From DATMBL01 sp050735975 (GTDB lineage Bacteria > Desulfobacterota > Binatia > UBA9968): a stretch of DNA of 7,128 nucleotides. A program made the translations under genes and the position numbers. Of the stretch, positions 1-5,764 are shown one piece after another; position 1 is the first letter of the stretch, and every line of letters starts with the position of its first letter. Under the pieces are notes generated by a model that worked only from the letters and a program-made list of their open reading frames with translations, did not search any database and was not told the DNA's origin. The DNA lies in the NCBI GenBank assembly GCA_050735975.1, contig JBOHVS010000297.1:1-7128 (forward strand), read 5' to 3'.

Positions 1-3
1 TAG

Positions 4-798
4 ATGTATCCTATTCTTTTCCAAATAGGTCCCCTGACCGTTTATAGTTTTGGCGCTCTAATGGCCCTGGCTGCGCTGTCGGCGGCCTTGGTGGTCCATC
101 TGGATCTAAAACAACGCGGTTATGACCCGGAACTCGCCTCGACAATGATATTTGCGGCGGCCATCGGCGGGCTCGTCGGCGCAAGGATGCTGTTTATAAT
201 CGGAGAGTGGGACAACTTCCTGCGCTCGCCCATGGATTACATTTTTACCGGCGCCGGTTTCACCTGGTACGGCGGGTTAATCGGCGGCGCGGCCGCGGTA
301 TCGTGGGTAGTGAAAAAGAACAAAATGCCGTGGCTTGTCGGCGCCGACATAGCGGCTCCGGCTCTCGCCATCGGCTACGGTGTCGGGCGTCTTGGCTGCC
401 ATGTGGCCGGAGACGGCGACTGGGGCACAGTGACGGACCTGCCGTGGGGCGTTGCTTATACGAATGCCATCATCGGCTGGGTGCATCCTCTGACCGGCGT
501 GCCCTATCCGCCGGGGGTCCGGGTTCATCCGACACCGATCTATGAATTTCTCCAGTCGCTGCTTATCTTCGCCATTCTCTGGGCGCTCAGGACAAAGGGA
601 TTGCCTAACGGCACGATAGCCTGGTTGTACTTACTTTTATCGGGGCTTGCACGGTTTGTAGTAGAGTTCTGGCGCATCAATCCAGAGATAGCCTTGGGTC
701 TTACCGAAGCACAGTGGTTTAGCATCGCCTTGATGGTTATCGGTGTAGCGATGTTGGCTAAGACTATGTCAGGGGCCAAGATGAGAACGACCTCTTGA
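4..798 (+). CDS. lgt: Prolipoprotein diacylglyceryl transferase family protein (variant Lgt)
   Basis: The 264-residue product is a polytopic inner-membrane protein of the Lgt family. Lgt moves a diacylglyceryl group from phosphatidylglycerol to the lipobox cysteine of prolipoproteins. Family landmarks visible are the N-terminal hydrophobic segments, YGGLIGG at 89-95, the signature region GRLGC...GDGDWG at 128-141 with Arg129 matching E. coli Arg143, HPTPIYE at 175-181, and RFVVEFWR at 217-224 matching the E. coli Arg239/Glu243 region. By my alignment three E. coli positions differ: Tyr26 becomes Phe16, His103 becomes Tyr89 and Asn146 becomes Cys132. The signature also carries one extra residue. 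A TAG stop abuts the ATG, and any ribosome site lies outside the window. Two intact lipoproteins and one broken one follow downstream, so a dedicated lipidation role is possible but inferred. The family call is secure; full catalytic activity is not. Confidence 0.9.
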   Translation: MYPILFQIGPLTVYSFGALMALAALSAALVVHLDLKQRGYDPELASTMIFAAAIGGLVGARMLFIIGEWDNFLRSPMDYIFTGAGFTWYGGLIGGAAAVSWVVKKNKMPWLVGADIAAPALAIGYGVGRLGCHVAGDGDWGTVTDLPWGVAYTNAIIGWVHPLTGVPYPPGVRVHPTPIYEFLQSLLIFAILWALRTKGLPNGTIAWLYLLLSGLARFVVEFWRINPEIALGLTEAQWFSIALMVIGVAMLAKTMSGAKMRTTS

Positions 799-838
799 AA
801 ACGTGTTTACCACGAGGCAAAGTGATTGCGGTTGCCAA

Positions 839-1225
839 ATGAAACGGTTGATCCTCGTTGCTTCGTGTTTATTGGTGTTGTTCGCCGGCGTTGCTTCGGC
901 TTGGGCAAGCTGTAAAGAAGTGTCTTTGTCGCCGCATCGAGGTGTTGCGCCACGAGCGCACAACCATGATCATCATTCAGCGACCTCCCACGAACACTCC
1001 GACGATTCCTCCATTCACTGTCCCACTTTAGATGAGTTTATTCCAACCGCAACCTTTTCGGCACGAATGCATGTTCGGCAAGAACCAATCGTAGCTGCGA
1101 CGGCGGCCGAGCTGGATTCCCGTATGATGCAGGGTGAGACCGATCGTCTGATTCACGGTCCCCCCGGTCTTGCTCACTCACCGAGTATTCCGTCACGCCT
1201 TTTCCTCTCCGTTTTGCGCATCTAG
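839..1225 (+). CDS. Small exported His-rich protein, unknown function
   Basis: This is a 128-residue protein if started at the ATG at 839. It has a convincing Sec signal: Lys2-Arg3, a hydrophobic stretch at 4-19, and likely cleavage after ASA21 or AWA23. The mature N-terminus is rich in histidine and acid (His33, 41, 43, 45, 46, 51, 53 and 60, then Cys61), which suggests metal binding in the periplasm. The C-terminus carries HGPPG and ends in FLSVLRI, with no obvious domain. A GTG start at 803 would add 12 residues before the signal peptide and is less likely. I see no clear ribosome site for either start. It sits 40 bp after the Lgt-family gene and ahead of the copper genes, which fits metal handling. 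The function is not recognised; metal binding is inferred from composition and neighbours. Confidence 0.6.
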   Translation: MKRLILVASCLLVLFAGVASAWASCKEVSLSPHRGVAPRAHNHDHHSATSHEHSDDSSIHCPTLDEFIPTATFSARMHVRQEPIVAATAAELDSRMMQGETDRLIHGPPGLAHSPSIPSRLFLSVLRI

Positions 1226-1272
1226 AACCGCCGCGTTCTTTCGCACATTCCTAGCCCTTTTAGCAGGTTGAA

Positions 1273-1288
1273 GTTCACGATCGTGAAC
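1273..1288. promoter_or_regulatory. Perfect 16-bp palindrome, candidate operator
   Basis: GTTCACGATCGTGAAC reads identically on both strands. It lies in the 114-bp non-coding gap, ending 51 bp before the start of the cytochrome c-CusF gene. A TTGAAG hexamer overlaps its left edge (1268-1273) and could be a -35 element, but I see no matching -10. The size and position suit a dimeric regulator, and the regulator itself is not in the window. It could instead be an RNA hairpin. Confidence 0.45.
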
Positions 1289-1301
1289 GGCGGGCGCACG
1301 A

Positions 1302-1322
1302 AAGGCGGCTCGCCTTAGCCGC
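1302..1322 (+). promoter_or_regulatory. Two overlapping, mutually exclusive hairpins in the leader
   Basis: Two perfect 6-bp stems share bases. Stem A pairs AAGGCG (1302-1307) with CGCCTT (1311-1316) around a 3-nt loop. Stem B pairs GCGGCT (1305-1310) with AGCCGC (1317-1322) around a loop that is exactly the second arm of stem A. Both cannot form at once. Stem B ends 6 nt before the ribosome binding site of the next gene. A role in translation control is inferred. There is no U-tract, so it is not an ordinary intrinsic terminator. Confidence 0.4.
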
Positions 1323-1328
1323 ATCAAT

Positions 1329-1333
1329 AGAGG
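1329..1333 (+). promoter_or_regulatory. Ribosome binding site deciding the start at 1340
   Basis: AGAGG lies 6 nt before the ATG at 1340. An in-frame TTG at 1334 would leave no spacing, so ATG 1340 is the chosen start. Confidence 0.6.
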
Positions 1334-1339
1334 TTGCTT

Positions 1340-2035
1340 ATGGTGGTGCAGGTGTTCCTGGCAGTTTTCTGGGTTGTTGTCAGCTTATTTATTTCTCCAT
1401 GTCCGTCTTTCGCTACGAAGCACGTAGCCAAAGGTAGCCCTACAAAATCGACTGTCGCCACGCATGCGGCCGAAAACCATCATTCGAAGGGATGGCGATT
1501 CACGATGCCGAAGGGCGATCCGGATAAGGGACGGGCGGTCTTCCAGAAATTTGAGTGTTATTACTGCCATGAAGTTCGCGGCGAAGGGTTCCCCCCTCCG
1601 GTGGAAAGCGCGCCGGAGCTGAGCCAAATGGGCCCGATGCACCCGGCGGAATTCTTCGCTGAATCGATCATGAATCCGAATGCGGTGGTTCCCAAGTCGT
1701 ATCGTGAGCCGGACGGCAAGTCACCTATGACGAACTTCACCGAAAAAATGACAGTCCAGGAGCTGATCGATGTCTCGGCGTACGTGGCGTCACTCAGGCC
1801 GAAAGGGGCTCCGAAGACAGTGAGCGGGGAAGGTAAGGTGATCGCTTTGTTTCCGGAGAGAGGCGAGATCGTCTTGGCTCACGAGGAAATCCAGGGATTC
1901 ATGGATGCTATGACCATGGGTTACGGAGTTAGCTCGCCGTCCCTGCTCAAAGCTGTGAAGGCCGGAGACCAGGTTCAATTCACGATCGATACCGGCACAC
2001 GCGTGATTACTCGGATTGAGAAACTTAAGAACTAG
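1340..2035 (+). CDS. Exported cytochrome c fused to a C-terminal CusF-like copper-binding domain
   Basis: The 231-residue protein has a Sec signal peptide (hydrophobic 2-18, cleavage near SFA25). A monoheme class I cytochrome c domain covers about 55-155, with the haem site CYYCH at 73-77 and a likely axial Met130 in SPMTNF. It also has the segment EFFAESIMNPNAVV, shared with the broken cytochrome at 5765-6208. From about 162 to the end it is CusF-like: a GEGKV start, His181, then FMDAMTMGY with Met188, Met191 and Met193, and a GDQVQFTID strand. Against E. coli CusF (His36, Trp44, Met47, Met49), the Trp position is Met188. The protein should act in the periplasm, placing a haem beside a Cu(I) site. 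It starts a tight run with the next three genes. Both domains are clear; electron transfer coupled to copper is inference. Confidence 0.9.
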   Translation: MVVQVFLAVFWVVVSLFISPCPSFATKHVAKGSPTKSTVATHAAENHHSKGWRFTMPKGDPDKGRAVFQKFECYYCHEVRGEGFPPPVESAPELSQMGPMHPAEFFAESIMNPNAVVPKSYREPDGKSPMTNFTEKMTVQELIDVSAYVASLRPKGAPKTVSGEGKVIALFPERGEIVLAHEEIQGFMDAMTMGYGVSSPSLLKAVKAGDQVQFTIDTGTRVITRIEKLKN

Positions 2036-2043
2036 AGCCGTTC

Positions 2044-2049
2044 AAGGAG
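2044..2049 (+). promoter_or_regulatory. Strong ribosome binding site of the CusF-like lipoprotein gene
   Basis: AAGGAG lies 6 nt before the ATG at 2056, inside the 20-bp gap to the upstream gene. It fixes the start and supports cotranscription with independent translation initiation. Confidence 0.7.
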
Positions 2050-2055
2050 TTAAAA

Positions 2056-2529
2056 ATGAAATACAAAGGTCATTTGGTAGCGTCATTTTCTATACTCTTA
2101 ACAGGTTGCGCCACGTATCAATTGCGCCCGGTAAGTATAAATCATCCGGCGAATCCGGACGCAATGGCCGCGCCAGGGTATTCTAATTCAAAAACGCTCG
2201 CATACACGCGGGCCGACATGCCTTCGCCGGCGCCTGTCTCCACGAATAGGGTCGCCGGGCAACAGCCACATGACGAGCATCATCAGCCCGGTACAGCGGA
2301 GGCGAAGAGGCCGGTCGAGGGGGAAGGAAAAGTGGTCGCAACCGTTCCGAGCGCCGGCCAGATTGTCGTCGAGCATGGAAAGATTAACGGGTTCATGGAG
2401 GCGATGACAATGGGCTATCGAATAGAGCCGACGTCGCTTCTTGAGGGGCTCAAATCAGGTGACCAGGTTCGTTTCACGATTGACCCGCAGAAGAAAACCA
2501 TCATTCAGATCGAAAAGGTGAACAAGTGA
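2056..2529 (+). CDS. CusF-like copper-binding lipoprotein
   Basis: The 157-residue product is a lipoprotein: Lys2 and Lys4, a hydrophobic core, and the lipobox LTGC with Cys18 as the lipidated residue. Residues about 19-90 form a Pro/Ala/Ser-rich linker with a few His (HDEHHQ near 74-79), which would hold the domain away from the membrane. The C-terminal 70 residues are CusF-like: GEGKVV, His107, then GFMEAMTMGY with Met114, Met117 and Met119, and GDQVRFTID. This domain closely resembles the one fused to the upstream cytochrome, so the two are probably duplicates. Expected role: a tethered periplasmic Cu(I) (or Ag(I)) carrier. The residue after Cys18 is Ala, with no Asp retention signal, so the outer membrane is plausible. 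Family confidence is good; the metal actually bound is inferred. Confidence 0.87.
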   Translation: MKYKGHLVASFSILLTGCATYQLRPVSINHPANPDAMAAPGYSNSKTLAYTRADMPSPAPVSTNRVAGQQPHDEHHQPGTAEAKRPVEGEGKVVATVPSAGQIVVEHGKINGFMEAMTMGYRIEPTSLLEGLKSGDQVRFTIDPQKKTIIQIEKVNK

Positions 2530-2565
2530 GATGTCACCTGTTGTTCGACGGAGGGAGATGAGGCG

Positions 2566-3987
2566 ATGACCTTGGGAAACGCGACAGGAGTTTTGGCCGC
2601 TATGTTTTTGTTTGTCGGCGGTTGCACGTCGGTGGCGATCAATGCGGGATTCGATGAGGTCAGAGTTGCGGTCGAGGAGCGCAGCGCACTCAAGCTTTTT
2701 TGGAACAACGGGACCGATCTGGATAAAGAAGCCGCGGAGAAGGTTAGTTCCTTATTGAACAACAAATTAGGTGTGGATGAAGCAGTGCAGGTCGCTTTAC
2801 TGAACAATCGCGACCTCCAGGCACTCTACTCTGAGCTGGGCGTCGCCCAGGCCGATTTGGTCCAAGGGGGACTCCTCAAAAATCCGATCTTTGACGCGGC
2901 TGTGTTGTTTCCGGCCTCCGGCGGCGGCAAGCCGGACCTGGAGCTCAGTGCGGCTATGAATTTTCTCGATGTTTTCTATTTGCCTCTCCGTAAGCGAGTC
3001 GCAGCCGCCCGTTTTGAGGAGGCGAAAACTCGAGTCACCGGTTCCGTGCTGGATTTCGCAGCGCGGGTTCGAACGGCATTTTACTTACACCAGGCAAACG
3101 AGCAGTTGCTGGAGCTACGGCAAACGATAGTGCAGGCACTCGGAGCGTCATTGGAAGTAGCCAGGAGAGTCCATGAAGCGGGAAACATCACGGACCTCGA
3201 GTTTGCAAGAGAAAGGGCGCTGGTGGAAGCGGGCAAGTTGGCTCTCAGATCGGATGAGGTGGCGGTCCGCCAGAGCCGGGAAGAGTTAAACATCCTAATG
3301 GGATTATGGGGAAAGCAAACGCAGTGGCAAACGGATCAGCGCTTACCCGAGATTCCGGAGCAGCCGATACAGACGGAGGACCTCGAAGGTGTTGCGCTCG
3401 CTCGGAGCGTGGATCTTTTGAATGCGCGGCAACGCATCCTGCTTGCGGGCAATCAACTGGGACTCAACAGGTGGACAGCGCTGATTCCGGAAATGCACGC
3501 TGGCTCGCTCGGAGAACGGGAGGAAGGTTCCTGGGAAGTCGGGCCCACATTGGAGTTTCCCATTCCCTTGTTTGATCACGGTCAAGGTCGGATCGGCCGC
3601 GCCGTGGCGGAGTTACGGCGGTCGCAGCAGGAATATTACGCGCTGGCCGTGCGGATTCGCTCTACGGCTCGCGCCGCTCGGGATCGAATGGAAGGGGCGC
3701 GCGATCGCGCGTTGTACTACCGAGACATCCTGCTCCCGCTGCGGGAGCGCATCGTTAACGAGAGCCAATTGCAATATAACGCGATGCAGCTCGGTCCGTT
3801 TCAACTTTTACGCGCCCGCGAGCAGCAAATCGAGACGGGCGTTGCGTATATAGAGGCGCTTCGTGAGTACTGGCTGGCAAGGGGAGACATTGGGCAGATT
3901 CTGAGTGGCCGCCTACCGAGTTCCAACCGGCCGCGGCAAGCGCGGACGAGCGGGCAGATGAAAATGAATGACATAGAAGGGCATTAA
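2566..3987 (+). CDS. Outer-membrane efflux lipoprotein, CusC/CzcC (TolC) type
   Basis: The 473-residue protein is an outer-membrane factor, the trimeric channel of tripartite efflux systems. A lipobox VGGC gives Cys20 as the lipidation site, as in CusC-type members. The short n-region before the hydrophobic stretch has no Lys or Arg, which is unusual. Two tandem outer-membrane-efflux repeats follow at about 65-230 and 250-455. Each opens with an LxxAxxxARS/LLNNRDL-type helix and is dominated by long charged helices, with Pro-rich turns such as FPIPLFDHGQGRIG between strand and helix. GGAGGGAG at 2550-2557 serves the ATG; no upstream in-frame start exists before the preceding stop. The gene sits between copper-binding proteins and the copper oxidase, which suggests metal export. 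No membrane-fusion or RND pump gene accompanies it here, so its partners are unknown. Confidence 0.9.
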   Translation: MTLGNATGVLAAMFLFVGGCTSVAINAGFDEVRVAVEERSALKLFWNNGTDLDKEAAEKVSSLLNNKLGVDEAVQVALLNNRDLQALYSELGVAQADLVQGGLLKNPIFDAAVLFPASGGGKPDLELSAAMNFLDVFYLPLRKRVAAARFEEAKTRVTGSVLDFAARVRTAFYLHQANEQLLELRQTIVQALGASLEVARRVHEAGNITDLEFARERALVEAGKLALRSDEVAVRQSREELNILMGLWGKQTQWQTDQRLPEIPEQPIQTEDLEGVALARSVDLLNARQRILLAGNQLGLNRWTALIPEMHAGSLGEREEGSWEVGPTLEFPIPLFDHGQGRIGRAVAELRRSQQEYYALAVRIRSTARAARDRMEGARDRALYYRDILLPLRERIVNESQLQYNAMQLGPFQLLRAREQQIETGVAYIEALREYWLARGDIGQILSGRLPSSNRPRQARTSGQMKMNDIEGH

Positions 3988-4000
3988 CCCAAAGCCAATT

Positions 4001-4006
4001 AGGGAG
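4001..4006 (+). promoter_or_regulatory. Ribosome binding site of the multicopper oxidase gene
   Basis: AGGGAG lies 8 nt before the ATG at 4015 in the 27-bp gap after the efflux gene. It supports this start, which places the twin-arginine motif at the very N-terminus. Confidence 0.65.
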
Positions 4007-4014
4007 CAATCACA

Positions 4015-5490
4015 ATGAGTAACAAAATATCCAGACGGCAAATACTGGGTCTGGGTGCTGCGACAATCGCCGGCATTAGTTTGTCGAGACGGCAGGCACA
4101 CGCAACAAATCAAGACGGCTCGGGTGCCGCTTATAAACCATTCAGGGGATACAATCCTCCGAGCGGAGGGCTTCGTCCTTACTGGGAAAAGACCTACAGC
4201 GGAGGGCCGGTTGACGTGCAACCGTTGGTGCCGGTTCTCCCCGGAAAAGGTTACAAACCGGTAGTAGTTCCGAACGGGGCAGCACTACCTTTCAAGATTG
4301 TGGATGACGTCAAGGTTTTCCATCTGATCGCGGAGGAAGTGGATCATGCATTCGACTCCGGCTTGCGCGCGAAGTGCTGGGGATACAACGGTCGGGTAAA
4401 CAGCACTGTAATAGAAGCTGTTGAAGGCGAGCGGGTGCGGATTTACGTGACCAACCGTTTACCTGCCGCGACATCGGTGCACTGGCACGGATTCAACCTC
4501 CCCAATGGCATGGACGGCGTTGGCGGGCTCACACAGCCGTATATAAAAGCCGGTGAAACGGTCAAATACGAGTTCATCCTGCGGCAGTACGGAACCCAGA
4601 TGTTTCACTCGCATCACGATGAGATGACGCAGATGGGAATGGGGCTGATCGGCAATTTTATCATCCATCCGAGAAATCCGAGGCCTGAATATTACGTTGA
4701 TCGCGACTTCTCGCTTATGATCAGCGAATGGGATATCCCGGCGGGCACTTCCCGTCCGAATACGTTGGAAATGAACGACTTCAACGTTCTTACGATCAAC
4801 GGCAAAGTGTTTCCTTCGACAGCGCCCTTGGTCTGCAAGACCGGAGACAAAGTTAGAATTCGGTTCGGTAACCTGGGCGCGACGGATCACCACCCGATGC
4901 ACCTGCATGGGCATCACTTCCGGGTTACGGCGACTGATGGTGAGGATATTCCTCTTTCGGCCCAGTGGCCGGAAACAACGGTGCTGGTGGCTGTGGGGCA
5001 ATCACGTAATGTCGAATTCATCACCGATGCTCCCGGAGACTGGCCCCTCCACTGTCACATGACGCATCATATTATGAACCAGATGGGGCACGAGTTTCCT
5101 AATATGGTGGGCATCAACCCAGAGGGACTGGAGGAGAAGCTCAGACCTCTTCTGCCTGCATATATGACAATGGGTCATACAGGAATGGATATGGGAAGAA
5201 TGGCCGAGGTGATGCCCTACCCGCAGAATACTATTGCAATGAAGGGCACTCCTGGACCTTTCGGCGATTACATCTCGATGGGGGGCCTATTTACAATTCT
5301 TAAGGTCCGCGACGAGTTGAAGAGTTACGATGAGGATCCGGGCTGGTATAAACATCCGGCCGGCACGGTCGCCCTGAAAGCAAACGATGAGGAACTTCGG
5401 CGAGATGGGATTGACGTGAGGAAGCTCACGGTTAACGCCGGCAGTCGTCCAAGTTCCGCAACAAAACGTAACGGTCATGGCAAACACTAA
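4015..5490 (+). CDS. Tat-exported two-domain multicopper oxidase
   Basis: This 491-residue enzyme couples substrate oxidation to reduction of O2 to water. In this setting Cu(I) oxidation is the likely job. The N-terminus has a twin-arginine motif SRRQIL (6-11), a hydrophobic stretch and probable cleavage after AHA30, so it should be exported folded. All copper motifs are present: HWHG 156-159, HSH 198-200, HPMHLHG 293-299, and HCHMTHHIMNQM 346-357 with Cys347 and axial Met357 for the type 1 site. Only about 95 residues separate the second and third motifs, too few for the middle domain of laccase or CueO. It therefore looks like a two-domain enzyme with type 1 copper only in domain 2. A Met-rich stretch (384-396, MTMGHTGMDMGRM) follows and may bind copper. 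It is the last intact gene of the run. Iron, manganese or organic substrates cannot be excluded. Confidence 0.92.
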   Translation: MSNKISRRQILGLGAATIAGISLSRRQAHATNQDGSGAAYKPFRGYNPPSGGLRPYWEKTYSGGPVDVQPLVPVLPGKGYKPVVVPNGAALPFKIVDDVKVFHLIAEEVDHAFDSGLRAKCWGYNGRVNSTVIEAVEGERVRIYVTNRLPAATSVHWHGFNLPNGMDGVGGLTQPYIKAGETVKYEFILRQYGTQMFHSHHDEMTQMGMGLIGNFIIHPRNPRPEYYVDRDFSLMISEWDIPAGTSRPNTLEMNDFNVLTINGKVFPSTAPLVCKTGDKVRIRFGNLGATDHHPMHLHGHHFRVTATDGEDIPLSAQWPETTVLVAVGQSRNVEFITDAPGDWPLHCHMTHHIMNQMGHEFPNMVGINPEGLEEKLRPLLPAYMTMGHTGMDMGRMAEVMPYPQNTIAMKGTPGPFGDYISMGGLFTILKVRDELKSYDEDPGWYKHPAGTVALKANDEELRRDGIDVRKLTVNAGSRPSSATKRNGHGKH

Positions 5491-5527
5491 AGTCTAAAAT
5501 CGCCGGTGACGACCCGAAGAGTTTCCA

Positions 5528-5548
5528 CGCCTAAGCGCACGATAGGCG
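5528..5548. repeat. Inverted repeat downstream of the multicopper oxidase gene
   Basis: CGCCTA (5528-5533) and TAGGCG (5543-5548) can pair around a 9-nt loop, 37 bp after the oxidase stop codon. No T-run follows, so a terminator role is weak; it might mark a transcript 3' end. Confidence 0.3.
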
Positions 5549-5630
5549 CGCGGTCGCAGTTAGGTCGCGCTTGCTAACGCAGTGCTGCTGTCAGCCGTTA
5601 AAGATCTATTTGAACGGAGCGAAGCGATCG

Positions 5631-5651
5631 AACGGTTTGAACCGTTTGAAC
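5631..5651. repeat. Dyad AACGGTT-TG-AACCGTT combined with a GTTTGAAC direct repeat
   Basis: A perfect 7-bp inverted repeat with a 2-bp spacer occupies 5631-5646. It overlaps two copies of GTTTGAAC (5635-5642 and 5644-5651) separated by one base. It lies about 115 bp before the remnant cytochrome signal peptide. It could be an old operator; nothing else supports that. Confidence 0.3.
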
Positions 5652-5764
5652 TGCGCCAGGCTGAGCTACTGAATCCGATCGCGCCAAGCGTTAAGTTAGT
5701 GGTCAAACAATCGCAGGCCGGGGAAGTAGTCAGAGATGAAATCAGGCGGTTTACTATCTGGATA

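Larger units (their letters stand above)
5491..5764. other. Intergenic region with small dyads, no supported gene
   Basis: This 274-bp stretch lies between the oxidase and the broken cytochrome. The frame of the latter happens to be open from 5564, but no ribosome site or recognisable domain supports coding upstream of the signal peptide. It contains a 6-bp inverted repeat at 5528-5548 and a dyad at 5631-5646. No intrinsic terminator with a U-tract is visible after the oxidase gene. Confidence 0.5.

Noticed and set aside
803..838. GTG start adding 12 residues to the His-rich protein
   Set aside because: It would place a Cys-containing polar stretch before a complete signal peptide that begins with its own ATG and Lys-Arg at 839. 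No ribosome site supports it.
839..868. Possible lipobox VASC at residues 7-10 of the His-rich protein
   Set aside because: It lies only nine residues from the start, inside the hydrophobic core, too early for signal peptidase II. The later WASC at 22-25 has a poor -3 residue.
1224..1239. AGAAC/GTTCT stem after the His-rich gene as a terminator
   Set aside because: Only 5 bp, with a T-run of at most two to three bases; too weak to call.
3698..3711. CGCGCGATCGCGCG palindrome (contains the GCGATCGC octamer known from cyanobacteria)
   Set aside because: It lies inside coding sequence of the efflux gene. Only one other GCGATCGC was noticed (near 6370), far too few to suggest a cyanobacterial genome or a regulatory role.
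4459..5001. 180-codon open frame on the minus strand inside the oxidase gene
   Set aside because: It lies antisense to conserved copper motifs and has no ribosome site or recognisable domain.
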